64,000 nt of DNA. Origin: Rubinisphaera italica (lineage in GTDB: Bacteria > Planctomycetota > Planctomycetia > Planctomycetales > Planctomycetaceae). Where the stretch lies: the NCBI RefSeq assembly GCF_007859715.1, contig NZ_SJPG01000001.1, forward strand, positions 806,001 to 870,000, written 5' to 3'. Numbering within the stretch: position 1 is the stretch's first letter; the number at the start of each line of letters is the position of its first letter. The notes beneath the pieces are model-generated. The model searched no databases. It saw only the letters and a program-made list of their open reading frames with translations, and had not been told where the DNA came from. The position numbers and the translations under genes are program-made. Shown here one piece after another: positions 8,431-17,070 of this stretch.

Positions 8431-8946
8431 ATGTCGACTGCACCAGAAAATGAACTGACAGGTTATCCCAGAGAGATCTCCAGATTTCTTACGGAACTGA
8501 CAACAGCTCAGAAAAACCTGATCGCGCTGCATCCGGCTAAAAAAGCCGCTTTGATTGCCCGCGATTTCAATCAGGTCACCGAACTGCAGCGACAGGAACG
8601 ATTACTGCAACAAAAGCTCACACAGGTGCTCTCACTTCGAGAGCATCTCCTCCACAATTTACAGCGAACCGGTTCAACAGGGGCAACACTTCATCAAGTA
8701 TGTCAAATACAAGGCTGGCTGGCATTGAAACCGTTAATGGATCAATTCCTGGAAGCTCGCTCGCTCGGCTTGGAACTTCGTCAACAGTCGTGGTCGTTAT
8801 GGACGTTCGCACATCGTGCTTCACGATATTACAGCACGGCTCTGGAGTTGATTGCTCAACGAGGGATGAAACAGGCAACGTATAACCAGGACCCCAACAC
8901 TCAATACGATGCCGGTGGTGGCTCGTTGTTCGATGCATCAATCTGA
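8431..8946 (+). CDS. FlgN-like export chaperone for hook-associated proteins
   Basis: A 171-aa, mostly helical protein between flgJ and flgK. FlgN chaperones FlgK and FlgL to the flagellar export gate. The sequence shows the pattern of that family rather than strong identity: long amphipathic helices at about 15-75 (with DFNQVTELQRQERLLQQKLTQVL, the typical 'leucine/glutamine heptad' region) and 95-150, and a poorly structured C-terminus. A good ribosome binding site (AAGAGG) precedes the ATG by eight bases. The call depends largely on gene position; sequence similarity in FlgN is always low. Confidence 0.65.
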   Translation: MSTAPENELTGYPREISRFLTELTTAQKNLIALHPAKKAALIARDFNQVTELQRQERLLQQKLTQVLSLREHLLHNLQRTGSTGATLHQVCQIQGWLALKPLMDQFLEARSLGLELRQQSWSLWTFAHRASRYYSTALELIAQRGMKQATYNQDPNTQYDAGGGSLFDASI

Positions 8947-8982
8947 TTCCGATTTCAAACTCTGTCGACGAAATCTGTAACT

Positions 8983-10680
8983 ATGGGACTCAATGCAACA
9001 TTAATGACCGCCGGGCGATCCCTTGAGCTGTTTACAGCTGGGATTCAGGTTGCCGGTCAGAACGTCGCCAACGCGAATACGCCCGGTTATGTTCGCGAAG
9101 AACTTGGTCTTGGAACCAATACGCCTTATGAAGCTGGTGGACTGATTCTGGGAACCGGGGCCCGCGATAACGGGATTCGTCAACAGCTCGATTACCATCT
9201 CGAACAGCAATTGCATGCCGCCAATACCGATGCAGGCAGTGCCGATATTCGCAGCGAAGTTTATGGTCGACTCGAGTTGATCCTGGGGGAATTGGGTTCT
9301 GGAGATCTCTCCTCGCAACTCAATGCATTTTCTGCTTCTATCAATGAGGTTGTTAATCAACCGGAGTTGATCAGCAATCGGCAAATCGTACTTCAAGAGG
9401 GAGCTCAACTAGCGACATCGATTCAGGATATCCGTGCAAATGTTGATCGGACTCGAACGGCTCTCACAAGCGATATCAAAGGCTATGTCGATGAAGTCAA
9501 CGGGCTTGTCGATTCAATTGCGAAACTGAATACGCAAATTGTAAGACTGGAGTCAGCCGGTCTGAATGGCAGTCAGGCGGGTGGTCTCCGTTCGGAACGA
9601 TTGACCGCGCTGAATCGTCTTTCCGAACTTGTTCCCATTCGCACGAACGAACATAGTACTGGCTCTATTGATGTCCATTCAGGGTCTGACTTCCTGGTCC
9701 TCAATGGTAACTCCCAGCACCTTGAGACGGCGACGAAATCCGACCGCGGTGTCATTACCAGCGAAGTCAATTTTGCAAAATCAAAATCTCCTGTAACATC
9801 CACTTCAGGAGAATTGGGAGGTGCGATTGATGCTCGGGACAATATTCTAGGGGGGTTTGCCGACGATCTGGACAAGTACGCTCAAGCAGTCATTCAGGAA
9901 GTGAACCTGATTCATGCCTCTGGAGAAGGCTTGAAAGGTTATGAGTCGGTCACTGCAACAAATACAATTGATGACACCTCGGCCAGCTTGAATACAGCCG
10001 GGCTGGGTTTGACTCCCAAACATGGCAGCTTTGAAATCAAGATTTATGATCGGGCTACAGAAGCGACTGTCACTACGCGAATCAATATCGATCTGGATGG
10101 TTTGAACGGGAATGATACTTCACTCGATGATCTTCAGACGGCTCTGGATGCCGTGGGAAACCTCTCAGCCAGCATCGACAATGTGGGCCGATTGACGCTC
10201 AAAGCAGATGCTGGATTTGAAGTCAAATTCAGTAACGACAGCAGCGGAGCACTGGCCGCTCTGGGAATCAACACCTTCTTTCAAGGCAAAGATTCCAACG
10301 ATATTGCGGTGAACGAAACCCTGAAGAATAATCCACATCTGTTTGCTGCGGGTTTGGGGAATGGACCAGGAGACAATCTGAATGCACAGTCGTTAGCAAC
10401 ATTTTTTGCCAATCCTTCAAGTCGACTGGGGAATGTCAGCCTGGATGATTTCTACTCCAGTTTAACCTCACAGATCGCAAGTTCTTCAGCAGCCGAGTCC
10501 GCTTTGGCGGAGGGGTTCAATTCCTATCATAATTCGCTGGGGGGATTGCGCTTGCAGAATTCGGGAGTCAGCCTTGATGAAGAAGCCATCAATATTATGG
10601 AACTTCAGCAAAGTTATGCAGCAGCCGCGCGAATTATCAGTACGGTCGATGAATTGTTCAATGTGTTACTGAGTATTTAA
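8983..10680 (+). CDS. flgK: Hook-filament junction protein FlgK (HAP1)
   Basis: First hook-associated protein, joining the hook to the filament. The N-terminal D0 signature is clear: LELFTAGIQVAGQNVANANTPGYVREELGL (residues 14-43). A helical D1 region (about 75-190) contains the typical LNAFSASINEVVNQPEL and conserved IKGYVDEVNGLVDSIAKLNTQIVRLE segments. The centre (about 330-440) holds a beta-rich insert that resembles one flagellin hook-IN type repeat. The C-terminus LDEEAINIMELQQSYAAAARIISTVDELFNVLLSI is the D0 partner helix and the best diagnostic of FlgK. Length (565 aa) is normal. flgL follows after 85 bp. Confidence 0.96.
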   Translation: MGLNATLMTAGRSLELFTAGIQVAGQNVANANTPGYVREELGLGTNTPYEAGGLILGTGARDNGIRQQLDYHLEQQLHAANTDAGSADIRSEVYGRLELILGELGSGDLSSQLNAFSASINEVVNQPELISNRQIVLQEGAQLATSIQDIRANVDRTRTALTSDIKGYVDEVNGLVDSIAKLNTQIVRLESAGLNGSQAGGLRSERLTALNRLSELVPIRTNEHSTGSIDVHSGSDFLVLNGNSQHLETATKSDRGVITSEVNFAKSKSPVTSTSGELGGAIDARDNILGGFADDLDKYAQAVIQEVNLIHASGEGLKGYESVTATNTIDDTSASLNTAGLGLTPKHGSFEIKIYDRATEATVTTRINIDLDGLNGNDTSLDDLQTALDAVGNLSASIDNVGRLTLKADAGFEVKFSNDSSGALAALGINTFFQGKDSNDIAVNETLKNNPHLFAAGLGNGPGDNLNAQSLATFFANPSSRLGNVSLDDFYSSLTSQIASSSAAESALAEGFNSYHNSLGGLRLQNSGVSLDEEAINIMELQQSYAAAARIISTVDELFNVLLSI

Positions 10681-10765
10681 AGCAATAAGCTTGAAAATTG
10701 GACACGAAAATAGAATCGTCAACCAAGTCAGGCTTTTAGAAAACGATTGAGAAAGAATCTGAAAC

Positions 10766-12997
10766 GTGTCACTGGGACCTATTCAAACTGGCCGAATTCC
10801 GAGTTCATTGATTTACAGCCGTTCGCTGCAGAATCTGGATTCGAGTACGCGCGCATTTCTGCAACTGCAGGATCGAATTTCGAGCGGTCAGCAGTTTCAG
10901 ACCATCGGGGAAGATCCGGCTGCAGCATTGAAAACGATTCTGCTTCAGCAGACGCAGGAACGAAATCAACAAGTCTCAGACAATGTCGAAGTCAACCGCT
11001 CTTTGCTCTCAGCGTCAGAAAACACATTGAGCCGTATTGGAGATGTCCATAACCAACTCAATTCGATCATTCTCTCTGGACTTGGCGATTCGACATCTGC
11101 AACAGAGAAAAAGCAACTCTCGACAGAGGTCGGTACCTTAATCCAGGAGATTGTTAATGCGGGAAATACCGAGTTCCGCGGACGATATCTGTTTGGAGGA
11201 ACGAATAACACCCAGGCTCCGTTTTCGTTTTCAAGTAATAATGATGCAATCAAATTCTCTGGGACTCTGACTGAGATCAGTTCTTTCATCTCCACGGATG
11301 GTCTGCTGGCCAATAATGTCAATCCTCAACAGGCACTCAATCCCACCGCGTCCGTCAACGGAAGTGATCTGGATCCCAGACTCAATTCCGCAACTCGAAT
11401 TCAGGATTTATTTGGGGGCTCCGGTGTCGAGTTAGGAATTATTGAAGTGACCGTCGACACTGGTGGAGGACCGCAAACAGAGAAAATTGATTTATCATCA
11501 GCCGATACCATTCAAGATTTTGTCACACGCCTTGAAGCTCCTTTTGCCGGAGATTTGACCGTCGGCATCACTGCTACGGGGATCACACTGACTCCAAGTG
11601 CAGGAACGGTCGCCGTTGCCGATTTGCCAAACAGCCGCGTGGCTGGCGATTTGGGAATTAAATCCACTGCCGGAGCCAGCATCACATCCAAGGACCTGGA
11701 TCCACGCTTGAGCCGATTGACAACACTTGCCTCTCTGAACGGTGGAGCTGGAATTGGACCGACTGCCGGGACAGGGATTGTTGTGACCAATGGAATTCAA
11801 TCGGAAACGATCGATCTTGATGGCCTGACCACTGTTGAAGACTTTTTCAATGCTCTGAAAAAAGCCAATGTCGATGTCGAAGGCGGATTTACCGCCGATG
11901 GAAAAGGACTGCAGGTCATCAGTCGCTTGAGTGGAGTCGGACTCTCGATCGCTGAAAATGGCGGCACGAATGCGGCTGGGCTGGGTCTACAGACATTTTC
12001 TGGAACCACACAACTTTCATCGCTCGATTCCGGAAAAGGCGTACCCGTGGATGGTACTTCTGAATTTGATCTGATTCGACGCGATGGAACCGAGGTCAGT
12101 ATTTCACTGGCTGGCGCCAAGACGGTTCAAGATGTTGTTGACTTAATCAATGCGGTCGATCCTGGAGTTCTGGTCGCGTCATTCAACACCACCGGAAACG
12201 GATTGCGTCTGAGTGATTCATCGGGAACAGGAGCATTAACAGTCGAGGAAAATGCTGTTACCAGTGCTTTGAAGATCTCCGGAACTGAAGACGGAAATGC
12301 TGATCTGGAAGGGACTGCTGTCGGTGCAGAATCGGCTCTCGACTTATTGTCCAGTCTCAATAACGGAGCAGGGGTTCCTGTTGGGGCCTCTACTCTCGAC
12401 ATTACCCGTCGGGATGGCTCTGTCGTGAACGTCGATTTGTCTGCCGCACTGACCGTTCAGGATGTGCTCGATGCCGTCAACGCGGTCGATCCCGGCAATC
12501 TCGTGATGACTCACAGCTCTGTATCGGAGAGCTTTCAGCTGAATGACAATTCCGGGACAGGGAGTTTGACTGTTGCCGATAATGTGGTTTCGGCTGCATT
12601 GGGAGTTGTCGGAAGTGAAGATGGTGTCGTCGACCTAATTGGAACCGATCCGAATCCGCAGAGATCGACAGGCTTGCTCGATTTGATGTTTCGTCTTCGG
12701 GACGCATTGGATACGGGCAATAATCAGGAATTGGAAGTGATTTCTGGTGCACTGAAATCAGAATTTGCCGACTTCAACTTTCTGCGAGGAGATGTTGGCG
12801 GTCGACTGCAATCACTCGATCGCTATGCCAATAAATTGGCCGATGAAGATATTCAGATTCAGGAATCACTCTCGGAAGTCTTCGATACCGATATGACCGA
12901 AGCGATTACGCTATTTTCAAACTTGCAGGTAACTATCCAGGCCGCCCAGCAAATCGCTGCACAAACTCTGCAGTTGAATCTCTTCAACTATCTGTAA
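10766..12997 (+). CDS. flgL: Hook-associated protein FlgL (HAP3), enlarged with four hook-IN repeats
   Basis: Second junction protein between hook and filament. Translation starts at GTG 10766. N-terminal D0/D1 (residues 1-150) is flagellin-like: SLQNLDSSTRAFLQLQDRISSG, later GRYLFGGTNNTQAPF. The C-terminal helix TEAITLFSNLQVTIQAAQQIAAQTLQLNLFNYL closes the coiled coil. Most FlgL proteins have about 300 residues; this one has 743 because about 430 residues are inserted between the two ends. The insert consists of four related repeats of roughly 105 aa (about 200-311, 311-415, 417-525, 525-632), each with a [I/L]-x-[S/D]-L-[N/D]-x-G-x-G start, a TVQD/TVED-x-[V/F] helix and a G-x-G-L-x-[V/I/L] strand. 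Repeats 3 and 4 are the most alike. This is the last flagellar gene in the block. Confidence 0.92.
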   Translation: MSLGPIQTGRIPSSLIYSRSLQNLDSSTRAFLQLQDRISSGQQFQTIGEDPAAALKTILLQQTQERNQQVSDNVEVNRSLLSASENTLSRIGDVHNQLNSIILSGLGDSTSATEKKQLSTEVGTLIQEIVNAGNTEFRGRYLFGGTNNTQAPFSFSSNNDAIKFSGTLTEISSFISTDGLLANNVNPQQALNPTASVNGSDLDPRLNSATRIQDLFGGSGVELGIIEVTVDTGGGPQTEKIDLSSADTIQDFVTRLEAPFAGDLTVGITATGITLTPSAGTVAVADLPNSRVAGDLGIKSTAGASITSKDLDPRLSRLTTLASLNGGAGIGPTAGTGIVVTNGIQSETIDLDGLTTVEDFFNALKKANVDVEGGFTADGKGLQVISRLSGVGLSIAENGGTNAAGLGLQTFSGTTQLSSLDSGKGVPVDGTSEFDLIRRDGTEVSISLAGAKTVQDVVDLINAVDPGVLVASFNTTGNGLRLSDSSGTGALTVEENAVTSALKISGTEDGNADLEGTAVGAESALDLLSSLNNGAGVPVGASTLDITRRDGSVVNVDLSAALTVQDVLDAVNAVDPGNLVMTHSSVSESFQLNDNSGTGSLTVADNVVSAALGVVGSEDGVVDLIGTDPNPQRSTGLLDLMFRLRDALDTGNNQELEVISGALKSEFADFNFLRGDVGGRLQSLDRYANKLADEDIQIQESLSEVFDTDMTEAITLFSNLQVTIQAAQQIAAQTLQLNLFNYL

Positions 12998-13155
12998 ACG
13001 ATTTTGCAACGCAGGGCATTCTTTACATCGGATTCGCTATGGACCGGTCAGGCCTCAATTGACAGGTACGAAAGCATTGAGCCTTTACGAGAAAAGAATT
13101 GAATTTACTGAACCACGAGCCAATATTGAGTTCTTTGCCCTTATAGACTTGTATA

Positions 13156-13261
13156 TTAGAGCATTTTCAAAAATGAACTGCAGCGTAAGGCAGGAGCAAA
13201 CTCAGTGTTTTGAGCCATTTGATGTCCATGCGACTGCAGAAACCATTTGAAAATGGTCTAA
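13156..13261 (+). repeat. R1 MITE-like inverted-repeat element, copy B (best preserved)
   Basis: The left terminal repeat TTAGAGCATTTTCAAA pairs with the right terminal TTTGAAAATGGTCTAA (one mismatch). CTGCAG occurs inside each arm, making a second inverted pair. The whole 106 bp matches the inverted copy at 58572-58676 nearly base for base. No open frame of its own. Target-site duplication is not obvious. Confidence 0.9.
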
Positions 13262-13315
13262 TCAGATTCGTTAAGCCATTTGAAGATTCATCCCAATCAT
13301 TTTGAAATTGAACCG

Positions 13316-13445
13316 CGGTTCATTTTCATCAGGGAAAAACAAATCTGAAGCAGGACGCTCAATAAATCAACAGAGTGCTGAACAATTTAGACAATCAGAA
13401 TTAATGACGTCCACACGAGAATTGCCGGCCCAGCTGGCTTGATCA
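13316..13445. repeat. R7 dispersed repeat, copy A
   Basis: About 130 bp similar to 42858-42985. Shared blocks: CGGTTCATTTTC, TCTGAAGCAGGACG, GACAATCAGAATT and CACACGAGAATTG. Both end in a small palindromic block of the type CCAGCTGGCTTGATCAA, which is present in the opposite orientation in the other copy. Confidence 0.75.
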
Positions 13446-13765
13446 ACTCGCCGGAACCCAAATGGTTGTTTTCAAAATTTGCGTAAGTCACAAAACTTTG
13501 AATCCCTAGTCGCAGAGATTGTTTTACAGCAGAGTTCCAGAAAGGCTCAAACATTGGGAATAATTTCAGCACTGTATGAGAAGATTTCTCCGTATCCTCT
13601 GTGCGTCTGCGGTTCAAAAACTCTGAAGTCCGTTTGGATAAGAGTTTTGATTTCTCGCGTTTACAAATGGAGCGAAATTAAGATGCTTCCAGATCAGAAA
13701 AATCAGTTTCCCCAATGCCAGAGCTTTTTCAGGGACGAGCAAATGATTTATGCAGATTCAATATC

Positions 13766-13788
13766 GACAGGCAGGAAGCTTGTCCTAC
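13766..13788. repeat. R8 repeat, partial copy
   Basis: GACAGGCAGGAAGCTTGTCCTAC: the GGAAGCTTGTCCTAC arm is identical to the right arm of the full R8 element at 19745-19816. Confidence 0.7.
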
Positions 13789-13826
13789 GGAGTTCATTGT
13801 GGGCTATCCATAACCCACAATCTTTT

Positions 13827-14603
13827 TCATCTCCGAATTGGCATTTCGAATTGACCTTCTGGGATGATGTGCGAGCGGGAATCGAGATCAGCTTCGCGTG
13901 TCACTTGACTCGGCCCGGTAGCCCATTCCGAAGTCGCCCATAGCAACCATGTGTTGGAAACTTCTTCCGAAACTTGCAACATGGTTGTGTTGAGGTCTTT
14001 GGAGGTCAAATCCTTGTTTGGGAGAATCGCTTCCAGCAGGAATCGCTGAACATCTTTGTTGTATCCAAAGTGGAAACAGGATTCGAGTTCAGAGCCAGCG
14101 GCTAGCAGTTCGAGCAGATGCTTTTCGGAAATTTCACTTTCAGGCCGAGGATCGAGCCAGGCGCGAATGCGAACTTTCGATTGATCGTTTGTCAACTTCA
14201 AAGAAAAGAAGACTTCAATCTCCTGATCGTTCATCTCGGCTTGGTAGGCAACATCGTATTGCGAGCCGACCAATTTGGGAGTCAGTTGTAAGTTCTGAAT
14301 CAATCGACCGAGATCATTCAGCGTCAGCTGAGTTTGGGTAGCTGACGATTCTGCGATTTGTTTCACTGGGAAAGCTGGCTTCTTGTTTTCCGCGACCGGA
14401 CTATTCGGCTGTGCTGAAGAAGCCGATGGGAAGCGATTGCTCATCTCAACAGGTGTCGGAACCGCTTGAGTTGATGACTCCCCAGATGATGGCTGAAAGG
14501 TCGGAAACTTAGCCGATTGAGCAGAACATTCACCAACTGTGAGTCCACAGGTCAGGGCGAAAGTTGTCAGTAGAAATAATTTTTTGCATCGCATTAGAGG
14601 CAC
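13827..14603 (-). CDS. Secreted protein with YbjN/T3S-chaperone-like fold, function unknown
   Basis: 258 aa with a Sec signal peptide (KKLFLLTTFALTCGLTVGECSA, ending about residue 28), a low-complexity Ser/Pro/Gln linker to about residue 85, and then one domain of about 140 residues. The domain pattern (helix TLNDLGRLIQNLQLTPKLVG, strand pairs YDVAYQAEMNDQEIEVFFSLKL and KVRIRAWLD, then helix EISEKHLLELLAAG, strand HFGYNKDVQRFLLEAIL, final helix with VSNTWLLW) looks like the YbjN / CesT-type secretion-chaperone fold. In planctomycetes such domains also occur in exported proteins. No enzymatic motif is visible. No named family is claimed. Confidence 0.6.
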   Translation of the reverse strand: MPLMRCKKLFLLTTFALTCGLTVGECSAQSAKFPTFQPSSGESSTQAVPTPVEMSNRFPSASSAQPNSPVAENKKPAFPVKQIAESSATQTQLTLNDLGRLIQNLQLTPKLVGSQYDVAYQAEMNDQEIEVFFSLKLTNDQSKVRIRAWLDPRPESEISEKHLLELLAAGSELESCFHFGYNKDVQRFLLEAILPNKDLTSKDLNTTMLQVSEEVSNTWLLWATSEWATGPSQVTREADLDSRSHIIPEGQFEMPIRR

Positions 14604-14689
14604 TCCGTTGCCTGATCAGGATCCCGATTCCGAATGGAAACGAAAGGGATTTGCGACGTCATTTCATCATGAATCAAACGTCGACTCTT

Positions 14690-15310
14690 TTATTTTCCTT
14701 CAGCTTGCTCACCGAACAACGCCTCCAGACAAATCTGGGACCACGTCTCAAACTGGTCTAATTGTTCCAATAATTCCGCAGGAGAGGAAAACCTTGTTTG
14801 TATCATCGACGCTTCTTTAGGGAAAACTTTGGGATTATCCACATTAAAGAGGTGAACAATGCCTAAATGGACTTTTCCGACCTCAGTAATGTCATCATTC
14901 AGGATGCCGACCAGTTCTTGAGTGTATTCTCCCTGGATTTCGATTTCTTCATCAATTTCCCGACGCATCCCCAGTATATACGCGTGTTCGGTCTCTGACT
15001 CATCCAGTGTCGAAATATGTCCACCAACTCCAATCGAACGTTTGCGATGCAGGCGGGATTCCCCCTGGTCGGTTCCGCGTTCGTAATGAAAAACCTGGCC
15101 ATCGTGCATGAAAATACAGTAGGGAATAAGTTGTTTGAAGCTGGTGTCCTGCTCCATTTCATCGCGTGGTCGGTATGACGTGTGCATCGGATCGAGCAGC
15201 GTTTTCATGTAAGGCTCGGTATTTCGATTGAACCCCTGAAAATGTCCAATTTCGTGAAACAGCATGGTCGGGACAACAAGGACCTGTTCGATAGAAGTCT
15301 GCTCCGTCAT
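14690..15310 (-). CDS. Nudix hydrolase-family protein
   Basis: 206 aa. A Nudix box is visible at about residues 95-120: GGHIS at the start, then [11 protein letters not shown], matching the conserved REx2EE core that binds Mg and hydrolyses nucleoside diphosphates linked to X. The spacing between the opening glycine and the REUXEE part is longer than the canonical 23-residue box because of the [14 protein letters not shown] insert. The N-terminal 80 residues (with [12 protein letters not shown]) precede the domain and are not recognised. A ribosome binding site GAGGGA lies six bases before the ATG. Substrate unknown. Its start faces the DUF1552 gene. Confidence 0.75.
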   Translation of the reverse strand: MTEQTSIEQVLVVPTMLFHEIGHFQGFNRNTEPYMKTLLDPMHTSYRPRDEMEQDTSFKQLIPYCIFMHDGQVFHYERGTDQGESRLHRKRSIGVGGHISTLDESETEHAYILGMRREIDEEIEIQGEYTQELVGILNDDITEVGKVHLGIVHLFNVDNPKVFPKEASMIQTRFSSPAELLEQLDQFETWSQICLEALFGEQAEGK

Positions 15311-15503
15311 GGGATTCCCTCAATTTTCCTGATGCAATAGCAGGCGATGATGTGATATACTTTAATGAGATAGTAGTGCCTGCAAGGATTTCTCGCACTA
15401 TAATCACCCCTGCCGCAAACCTCAAACGGCCCGCCGCCGCAATCCAAATTGCCAGCCGTATTTAGCTAGCAGTCCGACCGATGCTGACTCACGGAGATAA
15501 TCA

Positions 15504-16889
15504 ATGAATCCGATTTTTCGCAAGAGAATTTCCAGACGATCCATTTTACGTGGAGCCGGTGCGGCTCTGGCATTGCCGTTTCTCGACAGTATGGTTCCGG
15601 CCCTCAACGCGAACGAAGCTCTGGAAAAACCGCCTTTGAGAAACGCATTCCTGTTTATGCCGAATGGCGTGAACCCGAAGAACTTCACCCCACCGGGCGA
15701 CGGTGAAAAGTTCGAACTCACTCCAATGCTGCAGCCTCTGGTCAATGTCAAAGATGACATCATGCTGCTGGAAAATCTCTGGAACGAACAGACTTCCGGC
15801 CGTAATGGCCACTGGCCCAAAGTGCCCGCGTTCCTATCTGGTGGGTTTGTCGTCCGAACTTCCGGTCGCGATATGGATACGGGTGGAGTGTCTGTCGATC
15901 AATTACTCGCATCAACCATTGGACAGGGAACACCACTTCCGTCTTTTGAACTCGGCGTCGATGAGGCCTATACCGGTGTCGATAACATTGGCGGTGGGTT
16001 CACCCGCATTTATGGTTCGCACATCGCCTGGCGCGATCCGCACACGCCCGTCCCCAAAGAAATCATTCCTCAACTGGCCTTTGATCGACTCTTCCGCACC
16101 GGGCCTGCTGCTCCAGTTGTTTCCGGATTTTCAACTGCTCATCCTGCTGTCGCAAAATCGTTGGCTCGGGACGACATCAGCGTGCTCGATCTCGTTCTTG
16201 AAGATGCCCACGCGATGCGAAATCGTGTTGGTATGAATGATCGTGCCAAAATTGACGAGTATCTCGAATCCGTTCGAGCGGTGGAACGACGAATTGAAAA
16301 TTCGCTCAAACCACAAAAACGCTGGATCAACGAATCCGGCTACGATGTCAAACGCCCAGGAGCAGGCATTCCAGACAAGCACATCGAACACGTGCAATTG
16401 ATGCTCGACATCATGATCCTCGCCTTCTGGACCGATACCACCCGCGTTGGCACATTCATGTTCGGGAACGCTCAGACAGGTCGAAACTTCTCCTTCATCG
16501 ACGGCGTCAACGGCAGCTTCCATGGCTTGTCTCATCATCGGAATGAAGAAGATAAACTGATCCAGTACGAAAAAATCGGCACTTGGCACATGGCTCAACT
16601 GGCATACGTCATTGAGAAGATGCGTTCCCTCAAAGAAGCCGACGGAACCCTGCTCGATCATTCCCTGGTCATGTTCGGCTCCACTTTGAAAGATGGCAAC
16701 AAGCACGACAACCACGACCTGCCCATTATCATGGCTGGCCGCGGCAACGGCATTCTCACTCCCGGCCGTCGCGTCCGCTATAAGAAAGATACGCCGCTCT
16801 GTAATCTGTATCTCACCTTGTTGCAAAAACAGGGGATCGAACGCAAAACCTTCGGCGACAGCAACGGAACACTTGATCGATTAGCTTAG
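15504..16889 (+). CDS. Secreted DUF1552 family protein
   Basis: 461 aa with a Tat-like leader (RRSILRGAGAALALPFLDSM, residues 10-30). The rest matches DUF1552, abundant in planctomycetes and related phyla: FLFMPNGVNPKNFTPPGDGEKFELTPMLQPL near the start, VDQLLAS, the middle SVLDLVLEDAHAMRNRVGMNDRAKIDEYLESVRAVERRIE, and the end DHSLVMFGSTLKDGNKHDNHDLPIIMAGRG. The family is distantly related to DUF1501 and alkaline-phosphatase-like enzymes, but the activity is unknown. DUF1552 genes usually follow a DUF1587/1592/1588/1585 cytochrome gene; here the upstream 193 bp contains none, so this copy stands alone. A repeat hairpin follows eight bases after the stop. Confidence 0.92.
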   Translation: MNPIFRKRISRRSILRGAGAALALPFLDSMVPALNANEALEKPPLRNAFLFMPNGVNPKNFTPPGDGEKFELTPMLQPLVNVKDDIMLLENLWNEQTSGRNGHWPKVPAFLSGGFVVRTSGRDMDTGGVSVDQLLASTIGQGTPLPSFELGVDEAYTGVDNIGGGFTRIYGSHIAWRDPHTPVPKEIIPQLAFDRLFRTGPAAPVVSGFSTAHPAVAKSLARDDISVLDLVLEDAHAMRNRVGMNDRAKIDEYLESVRAVERRIENSLKPQKRWINESGYDVKRPGAGIPDKHIEHVQLMLDIMILAFWTDTTRVGTFMFGNAQTGRNFSFIDGVNGSFHGLSHHRNEEDKLIQYEKIGTWHMAQLAYVIEKMRSLKEADGTLLDHSLVMFGSTLKDGNKHDNHDLPIIMAGRGNGILTPGRRVRYKKDTPLCNLYLTLLQKQGIERKTFGDSNGTLDRLA

Positions 16890-16896
16890 ATCGCGT

Positions 16897-16966
16897 GTGC
16901 CACGGCTCTGTGAGCCGTGCGAATTACAATTGAAGTCCCATTACACGGCTCACAGAGCCGTGGCAC
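16897..16966. repeat. R3 inverted repeat, copy A
   Basis: GTGCCACGGCTCTGTGAGCCGTG then, after 24 bases, CACGGCTCACAGAGCCGTGGCAC. The outer arms (23 bp) are perfect inverted repeats, and each arm is itself a short hairpin. It begins eight bases after the DUF1552 stop. Other copies: 23980-24055 and 52830-52899. Confidence 0.9.
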
Positions 16967-17070
16967 CTATAAATCGATAATCCTTCCAAATCACACATTT
17001 CCAATAAAATCTTCTTACGAAACTCTTCAATGCCGCGTACACCAATTGAACCCTCAAACTGGAGTCGGCA

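Larger units (their letters stand above)
12998..13826. other. 829-bp intergenic region made of dispersed repeats
   Basis: No credible gene. It holds in order a full R1 element (13156-13261), one copy of R7 (13316-13445), a half copy of the R6 'CAGAG' repeat (13590-13616) and a partial R8 copy (13766-13788), with a small palindrome just before 13826 (TTGTGGGCTATCC / ATAACCCACAA). Open frames across it run through several unrelated repeats and show no family resemblance. csrA and fliW, which often follow flgL, are not here. Confidence 0.7.

Noticed and set aside
13059..13250. Open frame of 63 codons ending inside R1 copy B
   Set aside because: Its second half is simply the translation of the R1 element; the same peptide pattern appears in a frame through R1 copy C (58534-58746, minus). 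Not a gene family.
13479..13943. 154-codon plus frame
   Set aside because: Runs through unrelated repeat pieces and into the 3' end of the minus-strand secreted-protein gene. No ribosome binding site and no sensible composition.
16897..16966. CRISPR-like direct repeats
   Set aside because: The repeats are inverted pairs at isolated sites, not regularly spaced arrays, and no cas gene is present.
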